A model generated the notes under the pieces. It was not told the DNA's origin, did not search any database, and saw nothing but the letters and a program-made list of their open reading frames with translations. Positions 51,598 through 59,982 of a stretch of 64,000 bases of DNA are shown here, piece after piece. Every line of letters begins with the position of its first letter. The stretch's first letter is position 1. The DNA comes from Flavobacterium sp. CFS9 (GTDB taxonomy: Bacteria > Bacteroidota > Bacteroidia > Flavobacteriales > Flavobacteriaceae), in NCBI RefSeq assembly GCF_041154745.1, contig NZ_AP031573.1:620001-684000 (forward strand). The letters are read 5' to 3'. Made by a program: the position numbers and the translations under genes.

Positions 51598-52554
51598 CTA
51601 CACTAAAATTTTCTCAATGGCATTTAGTTCGTCTTCTGTGAAATCAATATTCTGTAAACATTCGATATTATTGTTCAATTGCTTTACAGAACTTGCTCCG
51701 ATCAAAACTGAAGTAATTCGTTTGTCTTTTTGGAGCCACGACAAAGCCATTTGAGCCAAAGATTGGTTTCTGTTTGTGGCAATTTCGTTCAACTGAACTA
51801 ATTTCTGTATGCGTTCCTGTGTAACCTCATCTTCTCTCAAATGTCCGTTTGGATTATGCGCTCTTGAGTTTTCCGGAATTCCGTTTAGATATTTATCCGT
51901 TAGAAGTCCTTGTGCCAAGGGAGAAAAGGCAATACACCCCACTCCTTTTTCTTCGAGAACATCTAATAAACCATTTTCTACCCAACGCTCAAGCATAGAA
52001 TATTTTGCCTGATGGATCAAACATGGCGTCCCCAATTGCTTCAAAACATCCACAGCTACTCTGGTTTGTTCTGCCGAATAATTACTTATTCCCACGTACA
52101 AAGCTTTTCCGCTTCTTACAGCATAATCTAAAGCCATCATTGTTTCCTCAATTGGAGTTTCAGGATCTGGACGATGCGAATAAAAAATATCGACATAATC
52201 TACTTTCATTCTTTTTAAACTCTGATCCAGACTTGACAGTAAATATTTTCGAGACCCCCAATCTCCATAAGGTCCATCCCACATGGTGTAACCAGCTTTG
52301 GTCGAGATAATAATTTCGTCTCTTAAATTTCCCTGAAAGTTATGCCAAAGAATCTTTCCAAAATTAGTTTCTGCAGATCCCGGAACCGGCCCATAATTAT
52401 TAGCCAGATCATAATGTGTAATTCCTTTATCGAAAGCTTCAACAGCAATACATTCTGCAGTATCAAAATTATCTACCGATCCGAAATTATGCCACAATCC
52501 TAAAGAAATCTGAGGCAGTAATAATCCGCTTTTTCCACATCTGTTATATTTCAT
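51598..52554 (-). CDS. Aldo/keto reductase (YghZ-like)
   Basis: 318-residue NADPH-dependent (beta/alpha)8-barrel reductase. Catalytic tetrad positions are visible: Asp and Tyr in 'GITHYDLANNYGPVPGSAE', Lys in 'IIISTKAGYTMW' and His in 'IFYSHRPDPETP'. The cofactor-binding end is 'VLIGASSVKQLNNNIECL'. The pattern 'NYGPVPGSAETNFGKIL' is typical of the L-glyceraldehyde-3-phosphate reductase (YghZ/Gpr) group, which detoxifies aldehydes such as methylglyoxal. Physiological substrate here is uncertain. Confidence 0.93.
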   Translation of the reverse strand: MKYNRCGKSGLLLPQISLGLWHNFGSVDNFDTAECIAVEAFDKGITHYDLANNYGPVPGSAETNFGKILWHNFQGNLRDEIIISTKAGYTMWDGPYGDWGSRKYLLSSLDQSLKRMKVDYVDIFYSHRPDPETPIEETMMALDYAVRSGKALYVGISNYSAEQTRVAVDVLKQLGTPCLIHQAKYSMLERWVENGLLDVLEEKGVGCIAFSPLAQGLLTDKYLNGIPENSRAHNPNGHLREDEVTQERIQKLVQLNEIATNRNQSLAQMALSWLQKDKRITSVLIGASSVKQLNNNIECLQNIDFTEDELNAIEKILV

Positions 52555-52625
52555 TGTTGTAATTTAAAGATTCTATTTTTATAATTTTAAAGGTAAAGAA
52601 AAAACAAATTTCTTTTTCATCATTT

Positions 52626-54008
52626 TCATTCAGTACTAAAACAAGAAGCAGGCAAATTCGCTTCATTAAACAGATCGGATTGGATGGTATTACCCCAGGC
52701 AAAACGAACCTTGACCGGATTTTTAACTTTTTTACTGCTTACTACAACCTGATTGTTTTTAATAGAAGCTTCAGCTGTGTAGAAAATATCATCTGCTCCT
52801 GCAACTTCAAACTGCTTTGACACTTTATCTTTAAAATACAAACCATCAGCATAGTCAAAAGAAAGAGTTACTAGCTCTTTATCAACTTTAAAACTCCTAA
52901 AAAGCGGTCCATTGACCAAACCGACAGCAATCTTATAAGTATTCGTCAAAGCCAGATTGGCTAAACGGACTCCTACTGTCTTCTTATCTTTTGGGTGAAT
53001 TTCTTTTACATCTGAAATATCACTGGTTACAATCATTCCGGCATTTGAGACCTCTTTCAGTAATTTCCTTTGTGAATCTCTTACGATGACATTATGAAAA
53101 TTATTACTTCCGGTTTTAAATGGGGCAATTTGTGCGTAATAAAATGGAAATTCATCGTTCCAGATTTTTCGCCATGAGGCAATCAGAGCCGATAATGTTT
53201 TGTCGTATACCAAAGAACCCACATTCGATTCTCCCTGATACCAAATGGTACCAGCAATCTTATATCCGACAAACGGATAGATCATCGCATTGTAAGCACG
53301 CCCCGGCTGTCGGGGTCCATACTCCTGCTCATTTAATTTCCTAGCATTTTCCAACAAAACGGGATCGTTCTGAACGACTTCTTCGGGCATCCAGACTTCT
53401 GCCGGAGTACCTCCCCAGTTGGAAGATATTAACCCGATTGGAACATTTTTTAATTCTTCTCTTAAGCGCTTGGCAAAAAAATAACCGACAGCACTAAAAT
53501 ATTTCATGGTTTCGGGAGTCGATTCTGTCCAGTTGCCAAGCAAATTGTTCTGTTGGGTTGCAGCGGTTAATTTGGGAACGTTAAAAAATCGAATATTCGG
53601 ATTTGAGGCATTTTTAGTTTCTTCCTCGCCATTGTCAATTCCCCAGCTTGACGACATTTCCATATTCGATTGCCCTGAACAGACCCAGACTTCACCAATC
53701 AAAATATTTTTAAGGATAATTTCATTATATCCTTTGATAGAAATTACATACGGGCCTCCCGCTTCGGGTGTTTTTATTTTCAATTCCCACTGCGCCAGAT
53801 TGTTTGCTTTAACTTTATATTCGGTATTGCTCCAGCCAACCATTAATCTGATTTCTTCCTGTGGATTGGCCCATCCCCAAATCTTAACTTCGGCATTGCG
53901 CTGTAAAACCATATTATCACCAAAAATATTGGGTAGAGAGACATTTGCCATCATAAAACCGGGAATAATCGACAGAAAGAGAACAAACTTAAACATATTA
54001 TTTTTCAT
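52626..54008 (-). CDS. Sialate O-acetylesterase family protein
   Basis: 460-residue exported SGNH-type esterase. A signal peptide is visible ('MFKFVLFLSIIPGFMMANVS'). The N-terminal beta-sandwich ('LPNIFGDNMVLQRNAEVKIW') precedes the catalytic domain with Ser in 'WVCSGQSNMEMSSSWG', the 'ISSNWGGTPAEVWMP' block, 'GTIWYQGESNVGS' and an Asp/His region near 'ISDVKEIHPKDKKTVGVRLA'. The family removes O-acetyl groups from sialic acids or hemicellulose sugars; without a linked glycan operon the substrate is open. It is a single gene adjacent to the aldo/keto reductase. Confidence 0.92.
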   Translation of the reverse strand: MKNNMFKFVLFLSIIPGFMMANVSLPNIFGDNMVLQRNAEVKIWGWANPQEEIRLMVGWSNTEYKVKANNLAQWELKIKTPEAGGPYVISIKGYNEIILKNILIGEVWVCSGQSNMEMSSSWGIDNGEEETKNASNPNIRFFNVPKLTAATQQNNLLGNWTESTPETMKYFSAVGYFFAKRLREELKNVPIGLISSNWGGTPAEVWMPEEVVQNDPVLLENARKLNEQEYGPRQPGRAYNAMIYPFVGYKIAGTIWYQGESNVGSLVYDKTLSALIASWRKIWNDEFPFYYAQIAPFKTGSNNFHNVIVRDSQRKLLKEVSNAGMIVTSDISDVKEIHPKDKKTVGVRLANLALTNTYKIAVGLVNGPLFRSFKVDKELVTLSFDYADGLYFKDKVSKQFEVAGADDIFYTAEASIKNNQVVVSSKKVKNPVKVRFAWGNTIQSDLFNEANLPASCFSTE

Positions 54009-54188
54009 CGTATCGCTTTTTTAAGAGAACCTGCTTAATCTGACTATTGCCAACTTAATTCTTAAACACTTAGCGTATTTTAACAATTTCGGTTTCCTTA
54101 GTCCTGTCATATTCTATAAAGAAGTTCTTTACGTTTTCTATAAAACATTGTTCTTAAAGATAGTAATTAAAAAAAGATAGAATAAACA

Positions 54189-54230
54189 TCATAAAAAAAA
54201 CTCCGGATACATTACATATCCGGAGCTTCT
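54189..54230 (-). terminator. Rho-independent terminator of the DUF1573 gene
   Basis: Stem CTCCGGATA / TATCCGGAG with 7-nt loop and T-run on the minus strand, about 29 bp past the DUF1573 stop codon. Confidence 0.88.
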
Positions 54231-54258
54231 CGCTTTATAACTAATATATTTAAAACTC

Positions 54259-54675
54259 TTAAATCACTGTGCCTTTTAGTGTAAGGACTTTTGGAGTACT
54301 TTCGGCACTTGTAGTTACCGTAACTGTTTTTGTAAAGCCGCCTTTATTTGCTGCATTATAAGTAGCGGTAACTTTTGCTGATTTACCAGGCAAAACTGGT
54401 TCTTTAGTATAATCTGTTGCTGTACAACCGCAAGATCCTACTACGTTTGTAATAACCACAGCAGTTTTTCCGGTATTTTTAAATTCGTAAACAATTGCTT
54501 TTGGAGTTCCCTGAGGAATTTCACCCACATCTATAGTTTCAGCTTTCCATACTACAGTTGAAGCCGCTGCTGCTGCAACTTTTGTTTCAGAATTTAATGA
54601 CTTTAACGGTGCGATTGCCGAAAAAGACATTAAACCTAGTGCCAAAGCTAACATCGAAATTTTAATCATTTTCAT
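54259..54675 (-). CDS. DUF1573 domain secreted protein
   Basis: 138-residue exported protein. A signal peptide (about residues 1-22) is followed by a single Ig-like DUF1573 domain with the characteristic 'YEFKNTGKTAVVITNVVGSC' continuing GCTATDY, then 'EPVLPGKSAKVTATYNAANK' and 'KTVTVTTSAESTPKVLTLKG'. The paired cysteines in SCGCT are the family hallmark. Its role is unknown; the family is very common in Bacteroidota. It is divergent from the two-component system at 54827 with 151 bp between them. Confidence 0.92.
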   Translation of the reverse strand: MKMIKISMLALALGLMSFSAIAPLKSLNSETKVAAAAASTVVWKAETIDVGEIPQGTPKAIVYEFKNTGKTAVVITNVVGSCGCTATDYTKEPVLPGKSAKVTATYNAANKGGFTKTVTVTTSAESTPKVLTLKGTVI

Positions 54676-54765
54676 AGCTAAATATTTTATTGGTTAATGA
54701 TATTTCAAAAGTACTTCTGAACGGATCAAATCGCTGTTAACCGCTTTCAAATCTTTGTTAACGAC

Positions 54766-54796
54766 TTGTTAATTGGCGTTTTTCACTATAAATTTG
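54766..54796 (+). promoter_or_regulatory. Promoter of the RprXY-like two-component operon
   Basis: TTG at 54766-54768, 20-bp spacer, TAAATTTG at 54789-54796, then 30 bp to the TTG start codon. The spacing fits the Bacteroidota consensus. Confidence 0.6.
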
Positions 54797-54826
54797 ATTA
54801 ATATTACACTTTAAAAAACTGTTTTC

Positions 54827-56089
54827 TTGAAACTCAACAAACTCAATAGCATCATTTTATTAGGCTTAGTGGCTATTATCAGTATACTGGTAACACAGCT
54901 GCTTTGGACTAAAGAAGCTTTTACCATAGAACAAAAAAAACTCAGCCAAAAAGCACATCTCGCTTTGCTTGAAGTCGCCAAAAAACTATACGAAGGAACC
55001 AATCACGAACTTCCGGCACAAAATCCTGTTCAAAAGATTGCCAACGATTATTATATCGTAAATATTGACAATGATTTTGAAGCTGATATTTTGGAATTTT
55101 ACCTTAAAAGTGAATTCAAAAAAATGAACATCACAACTGATTTTGAGTATGCGATGTACAATTGTCAGAGTGACGAAATGGTGTATGGTAATTATATTTC
55201 GCTAACTGAAAAAAAGACAATCAAACAACCGGTTTATTTTCCAAAGCACAAGAACCTGGTTTATTATTTTGCCATACGTTTTCCAAATGAGACGACCTAT
55301 TTGTTTAGTTCGATGCGATTTTGGTTCATACTTTCGATTGCTCTGATTCTTATCTTGCTAATTTATGTGTACTCGATTTTTACCCTTTTACAGCAAAAAA
55401 AATACTCCGAACTGCAGCGTGATTTCATCAACAATATGACCCATGAGTTTAAAACACCTTTGTCTTCTATTCTGATTGCATCTAAATATCTGATCGAGCA
55501 AACACCTATTAAAGAAGACAAAAAACTGCATACGTACACTGACATCATTATCAATCAAAGCAACAAACTGAATGGTCATATTGAAAAGATTCTAAATGTT
55601 GCCAAATCAGATTATGCACCACTGGAATTAAAGAAGGAAACGGTTTTAGTGGTTCCGATTATTGAAGAAGTAATCCAAAACATACTTTTAAAATATCCGG
55701 AAGCCAATATCAAAATTGAAACTCTTTCCAAAGAGTACAAAATAGAAACTGACGTTTTTCATTTCTCAAATTTGGTTTATAATTTACTTGATAATGCTGT
55801 TAAATATTGTTCCGGAAAATGCCTTATTCTAATTGGAATAACGGCCGAGAATTCGGTTTTAAAACTAGCTTTCAGAGACAACGGAATTGGGATTTCTTCT
55901 AAAAATCTTTCCTTTATTTTTGATAAATTCTACCGTGCTCAAAACGAAAAAAGCAATGAGGTAACCGGTTTTGGACTAGGTTTGTATTATGTAAAAGAAA
56001 TTTGCAACTTGCACAACTGGAAAATAAAAGCCGAAAACAATTCCGAAAAAGGCATCACTATAACTTTATCAATTCCATATAAAAAATGA
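54827..56089 (+). CDS. Sensor histidine kinase (RprX-like)
   Basis: 420-residue membrane kinase. A first helix (about 8-27) and a second (about 163-185) flank a periplasmic sensor of about 135 residues. HisKA 'RDFINNMTHEFKTPLSSILI' and HATPase 'NLVYNLLDNAVKYCSG', 'FRDNGIGISS' and 'TGFGLGLYYVKEI' are complete. The TTG at 54827 is the only start that retains the first helix. It overlaps the response-regulator gene by 4 bp. The pair resembles RprX/RprY of Bacteroides; the signal is unknown. Confidence 0.92.
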   Translation: MKLNKLNSIILLGLVAIISILVTQLLWTKEAFTIEQKKLSQKAHLALLEVAKKLYEGTNHELPAQNPVQKIANDYYIVNIDNDFEADILEFYLKSEFKKMNITTDFEYAMYNCQSDEMVYGNYISLTEKKTIKQPVYFPKHKNLVYYFAIRFPNETTYLFSSMRFWFILSIALILILLIYVYSIFTLLQQKKYSELQRDFINNMTHEFKTPLSSILIASKYLIEQTPIKEDKKLHTYTDIIINQSNKLNGHIEKILNVAKSDYAPLELKKETVLVVPIIEEVIQNILLKYPEANIKIETLSKEYKIETDVFHFSNLVYNLLDNAVKYCSGKCLILIGITAENSVLKLAFRDNGIGISSKNLSFIFDKFYRAQNEKSNEVTGFGLGLYYVKEICNLHNWKIKAENNSEKGITITLSIPYKK

Positions 56090-56769
56090 AACAATTCAAA
56101 ATACTTTATACTGAAGACGATGAAACCCTTGCATTCCTGACGAAAGACAATCTGGAACAGAACAACTATGACGTGAATCATTGCCGTGACGGACAAATGG
56201 GACTCGAAAGCTTTAAAAAAGAGAATTTTGACATTTGTATTCTTGATATCATGATGCCTAAAATGGATGGTTTTGAACTGGCTGCTCAAATCAGAAAATG
56301 CAACAGCGACATTCCGATTATCTTTCTTTCGGCCAAAACATTAAAGGAAGACCGCATTAAAGGGTTGCGTTTGGGTGCCGACGATTATCTCGTAAAACCT
56401 TTTAGCATTGAGGAATTGCTTTTAAAAATTGAAATTTTCCTAAAGCGTTCACAGAAAAACATTCTAATTGAAAAGCCGGTTTATGAAATTGGCAAGTATC
56501 AATTTGACACGAACAACTTTGTTCTTTTCAACGAAAATGAAAAAATCAGCCTCACGCAACGCGAAGCCGAATTATTAAAATTATTCCTTGACAATAAAAA
56601 CTCCGTTTTAAAAAGAGAACAAATCCTAACCTCTCTCTGGGGAACCGATGATTATTTTATGGGGCGCAGTCTGGACGTTTTTATTTCGCGGCTTCGTAAG
56701 ATTTTAAGCAATGAAAAAGGCATTTCTATTGAGAACCTTCACGGAATTGGTTTTCGATTTACAATGTAA
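56086..56769 (+). CDS. OmpR/PhoB-family response regulator (RprY-like)
   Basis: 227-residue regulator. The receiver has acidic residues in 'ILYTEDDETLAFLTKD', phospho-acceptor in 'ICILDIMMPKMDGFEL' and lysine in 'GADDYLVKPFSIEELL'. The C-terminal winged helix spans about 135-225 ('ISLTQREAELLKLFLDNKNS', 'VDVFISRLRKIL'-like region, 'IENLHGIGFRFTM'). The ATGA overlap with the kinase stop codon indicates translational coupling. Target genes are unknown; the divergent DUF1573 gene is a candidate by position only. Confidence 0.94.
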   Translation: MKQFKILYTEDDETLAFLTKDNLEQNNYDVNHCRDGQMGLESFKKENFDICILDIMMPKMDGFELAAQIRKCNSDIPIIFLSAKTLKEDRIKGLRLGADDYLVKPFSIEELLLKIEIFLKRSQKNILIEKPVYEIGKYQFDTNNFVLFNENEKISLTQREAELLKLFLDNKNSVLKREQILTSLWGTDDYFMGRSLDVFISRLRKILSNEKGISIENLHGIGFRFTM

Positions 56770-56823
56770 TTTATAACCTTAAATTCCTCCTTTTTTTGTA
56801 TTTTAGTACTTATTTCCTCCGAT

Positions 56824-57588
56824 ATGAAATTACATCATTTACGCAACGCCACTTTAGTTATAGAAACTGAAACCGATGTTATATTGGTTGATCCGATGTT
56901 GGGGAAAAAGAAAACGATTGCACCTTTTACTATTTTCCGTTACAAACCCAAAAGAAACCCACTTATTGCTTTACCCAAAAACAGCAGGGATATTTTGAGT
57001 AAAGTAACCGTCTGCCTTATTACTCACTTACATCCTGACCATATTGACAAAGCAGGTGAGATTTTTTTAAGACGCAAAAGTATTCCGGTCATTTGCAGCA
57101 GCAAGGATCAAAGTGCTTTATCAAAAAGAGGTTTAAGCATCGTACAAACATTAAACTATTGGGAACCTCAGGAGTTTTTGGGAGGCAAAATAACCGGAAT
57201 TCCCGCCATTCACGGCTACGGCTTTATTGCCAAACTTATGGGAAACGTTATGGGGTTTCATATCGAATTGCCTAACCAAAAATCGATTTATATCAGCTCT
57301 GATACTATTTTCACAGAACACGTACAAAAAGTCCTGATTGAATTTAAACCCGACATTTCGGTTGTTGCCTGCGGAACTGCAAGGTTAGATTTCGGTCAGC
57401 CCTTATTGATGCGAATGAACGATATTCTGAAATTTGCCGCACTTGCTCCCGGAAAGGTATTCGCCAATCATCTGGAAGCTCTGAACCACTGTCCGACAAA
57501 AAGATCAGCATTAAAACAAGCGCTTTTGGATAATAATCTTTTGGATAAAGTTTCGATTCCAAATGACGGTACCTGTGTCGAATACTAG
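56824..57588 (+). CDS. MBL-fold metallo-hydrolase (UlaG-like)
   Basis: 254-residue metallo-beta-lactamase-fold protein. The metal-binding motif is 'LITHLHPDHIDKAG' (H68, H70, D72, H73), with further ligands suggested by 'GIPAIHGYGF', 'YISSDTIFTEHV' and 'VFANHLEALNHCPT'. Length and motif order resemble UlaG-type or general L-ascorbate-6-phosphate-lactonase-like hydrolases, but the substrate is not deducible. A TATTTTAG box about 20 bp upstream may be its -7 element. Convergent with the radical SAM gene. Confidence 0.88.
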   Translation: MKLHHLRNATLVIETETDVILVDPMLGKKKTIAPFTIFRYKPKRNPLIALPKNSRDILSKVTVCLITHLHPDHIDKAGEIFLRRKSIPVICSSKDQSALSKRGLSIVQTLNYWEPQEFLGGKITGIPAIHGYGFIAKLMGNVMGFHIELPNQKSIYISSDTIFTEHVQKVLIEFKPDISVVACGTARLDFGQPLLMRMNDILKFAALAPGKVFANHLEALNHCPTKRSALKQALLDNNLLDKVSIPNDGTCVEY

Positions 57589-57612
57589 TTCTTCATTTAA
57601 TACAAAGAAAAA

Positions 57613-59847
57613 CTACAAAACCAATAATCCGAACTCACGCAAAGTATTAACAGGTTTGGAATACCAAAACAATTCAAAATCGTCTAAATTGGTTTCAAAA
57701 TCATTTTTCACTTCCTGAAAAGTGTAATTTTTAGTATTTGAAATGGCCATTTTACTTAAAATTCCAACCAGCCATTCTCCTTCCTCTTTATTCGTCTGAA
57801 TGTTGAAACTTTCTTTTTTATCATGAAAAGTAAAGCTCATCATTTCCCAGCTTCTTCCTTTTTTAGATTTTGTGAAATGCTCGACAAATGGTTTCCCGCC
57901 CAACCAGACTACTTTTGCATTGGGTTTTGTATTGAAATCATTTCCTTCTTCAAGGGCATTGAAAATAAAATCGGGGTCTATTTTGGTCTTCGGAATTTTA
58001 AAATCAAACCAATCCTGCAATTCGTAATCAAAACAGATTCCGTGCATGAAATTAAAAAGTGATTTTTTTAATCCGAAACTAAATTTATCGTGATTGATTC
58101 CTGTAGAATCGGTATAATCAATATCATTATTCGCAAAAGTTCCGATAGCTTCTGTTGTTTTTGTGACACCAAATTTTTCCGGATACAATCCAACCGGACT
58201 GTGAGCTGTCATCGCAAACTGGTGCCAAAATCCCGACTGCAGAATCCCTGCCTCGAATAACTGACGTACCATTTCGAGACTATCCACCGTTTCCTGAATG
58301 GTCTGAGTTGGATAGCCATACATTAAATAAGCATGCACCATGATTCCGGCCTCAGTAAAATTTCGGGTTACTCTTGCCACCTGTTCTACCGTTACACCTT
58401 TGTCAATTAATTTTAACAATCGGTCTGAGGCGACTTCCAAACCTCCCGAAACTGCAATACAGCCCGAAGCTTTAAGTAATAGACACAAATCTTTAGAAAA
58501 ACTTTTTTCAAATCGAATATTGGTCCACCACGTTACGGCTAATTTTCGACGTAAAATCTCTAAAGCCAAAGCACGCATCAATGCCGGCGGAGCTGCTTCA
58601 TCTACAAAATGGAATCCATTCTGACCGGTTTGCAGCATCATCTCTTCCATTCGATCGCACAATAAATTAGCCGCTACCGGTTCGTAAACTTTTATATAAT
58701 CTAATGAGATGTCACAAAAAGTACATTTTCCCCAATAACAGCCATGTGCCATGGTGAGTTTGTTCCAACGTCCATCACTCCACATTCGGTGCATGGGATT
58801 CACAATCTCAATTACGGAGATGTATTTATCCAAAGGCAGATCCGAATAATCGGGAGTTCCAACTTGGGATTGCTTATAATCGTGTTTTAAGGAATTGTTT
58901 TTATAGATTACTTCTCCGTTTTCCAGCAGAAAAGTTCTTTTGTATCTCTTCTCTTCCCTCGACTCCGCTCGGGAGGACAAGCTTTCAACAAGTTCTTCAA
59001 TTGGAACTTCTCCGTCATCGAGAGTGATAAAATCAAAAAACTCAAAAACACGTTGATCCGAAAGTGAACGCAATTCTGTATTGGGGAAACCTCCACCCAT
59101 CGAAATTTTAATTTCCGGATAATGTTGTTTTACCCACTGTGCACATCGGAAAGCACTGTACAAATTCCCCGGAAAAGGAACGGATATCAGAAAAAATGTA
59201 GGCTGAACAGTTTCTATTCTTTCTTTTAAAATCGAAATTAAAATAGAATCAATGTAGGTTGGTTCCTGCTGTAAAGCTTCGTACAATTCATCAAACGAAT
59301 TGGCACTTCGCCCTAAACGTTCGGCATATCGGCTGAAACCAAAATTCTCATCGATACATTCCACAATAAAATCTGAAATATCCTCGAGATATAGGGTAGC
59401 AAGATGCTTGGCTTTGTCCTGCGTTCCCATGGTTCCGAAAGCCCAGTCCAGTTCTTCCAACTGCGCAAAACGAGAAGCTTCTGGCAGAAAATCTTCCTGA
59501 CAGATCTGTAATGCCAGGGTTGGATTTTTCCCTTGCAAAAACTGAATTACCGGATCAATTGTTTTGATGTATTCGTCCTGCAACGCAAAAATACGTTTAG
59601 AATTATCTGAAATGTCTTCCCTCGACTCCGCCCGGGAGGACAAATCTTTAAAAAGATTTTCAGAATAAAGAAACAAATCAATCAATCCTTTCTTCGAAAA
59701 CAATTCCAAAATCACATCAATACCCAAATCAGCCTGGACCGATTCGATATTTATGGTATTCAGAAAACCTTTTATATACGCTGTTGCCGGATACGGGGTA
59801 TTCAGTTGCGTAAAAGGTGGCGTAATTACAAAAAGTTTTGTTTTCAA
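57613..59847 (-). CDS. B12-binding-type radical SAM protein with two in-frame repeat insertions
   Basis: 744-residue radical SAM protein. The N-terminal part resembles a cobalamin-binding fold ('LFVITPPFTQLNTPYPATAY', 'FFLISVPFPGNLYSAFRCAQ', 'ISMGGGFPNTELRSL'). The catalytic motif 'HGCYWGKCTFCDISLDY' has CX4CX2C spacing near residue 370, as in some B12-type radical SAM proteins. 'VSGGLEVASDRLLKLIDKGV' is a typical barrel segment. Start is the TTG at 59847 ('LKTKLFVITPP'); a further TTG at 59868 lies inside a promoter box. Two peptides LSSRAESRE (about 69-77 and 290-298) come from repeat DNA and interrupt the protein without breaking the frame. Reaction unknown. Confidence 0.85.
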   Translation of the reverse strand: MKTKLFVITPPFTQLNTPYPATAYIKGFLNTINIESVQADLGIDVILELFSKKGLIDLFLYSENLFKDLSSRAESREDISDNSKRIFALQDEYIKTIDPVIQFLQGKNPTLALQICQEDFLPEASRFAQLEELDWAFGTMGTQDKAKHLATLYLEDISDFIVECIDENFGFSRYAERLGRSANSFDELYEALQQEPTYIDSILISILKERIETVQPTFFLISVPFPGNLYSAFRCAQWVKQHYPEIKISMGGGFPNTELRSLSDQRVFEFFDFITLDDGEVPIEELVESLSSRAESREEKRYKRTFLLENGEVIYKNNSLKHDYKQSQVGTPDYSDLPLDKYISVIEIVNPMHRMWSDGRWNKLTMAHGCYWGKCTFCDISLDYIKVYEPVAANLLCDRMEEMMLQTGQNGFHFVDEAAPPALMRALALEILRRKLAVTWWTNIRFEKSFSKDLCLLLKASGCIAVSGGLEVASDRLLKLIDKGVTVEQVARVTRNFTEAGIMVHAYLMYGYPTQTIQETVDSLEMVRQLFEAGILQSGFWHQFAMTAHSPVGLYPEKFGVTKTTEAIGTFANNDIDYTDSTGINHDKFSFGLKKSLFNFMHGICFDYELQDWFDFKIPKTKIDPDFIFNALEEGNDFNTKPNAKVVWLGGKPFVEHFTKSKKGRSWEMMSFTFHDKKESFNIQTNKEEGEWLVGILSKMAISNTKNYTFQEVKNDFETNLDDFELFWYSKPVNTLREFGLLVL
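58952..58980 (-). repeat. In-frame palindromic repeat, copy A
   Basis: 29-bp unit; on the minus strand it reads TTGTCCTCCCGAGCGGAGTC followed by GAGGGAAGA, with palindromic core CCTCCCGAG/CTCG-type pairing. It encodes LSSRAESREE within the radical SAM protein. It differs from copy B by one base. Confidence 0.85.
59615..59643 (-). repeat. In-frame palindromic repeat, copy B
   Basis: 29-bp unit; on the minus strand TTGTCCTCCCGGGCGGAGTC followed by GAGGGAAGA, identical to copy A at 28 of 29 positions and in the same reading frame (LSSRAESRED). Confidence 0.85.
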
Positions 59848-59865
59848 GAGGAATTTATTTTTTTG

Positions 59866-59873
59866 CAAAAATA
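59866..59873 (-). promoter_or_regulatory. -7 promoter element of the radical SAM gene
   Basis: TATTTTTG on the minus strand, 18 bp upstream of the chosen TTG start at 59847. The in-frame TTG at 59868 is within the box. Confidence 0.5.
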
Positions 59874-59954
59874 CGGGATATTTAGAGACTTTTGAGGAAA
59901 AGATTTTATTAGTCCGCGTTTTGATTTTTTACTACTGTTTTATCAATATTTAAT

Positions 59955-59962
59955 TACATTTG
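59955..59962 (+). promoter_or_regulatory. -7 promoter element of the SBBP-repeat cargo gene
   Basis: TACATTTG matches TAnnTTTG and ends 20 bp before the start codon at 59983. The -33 is not clear. Confidence 0.5.
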
Positions 59963-59982
59963 CCACTATTCAATTTATTCAG

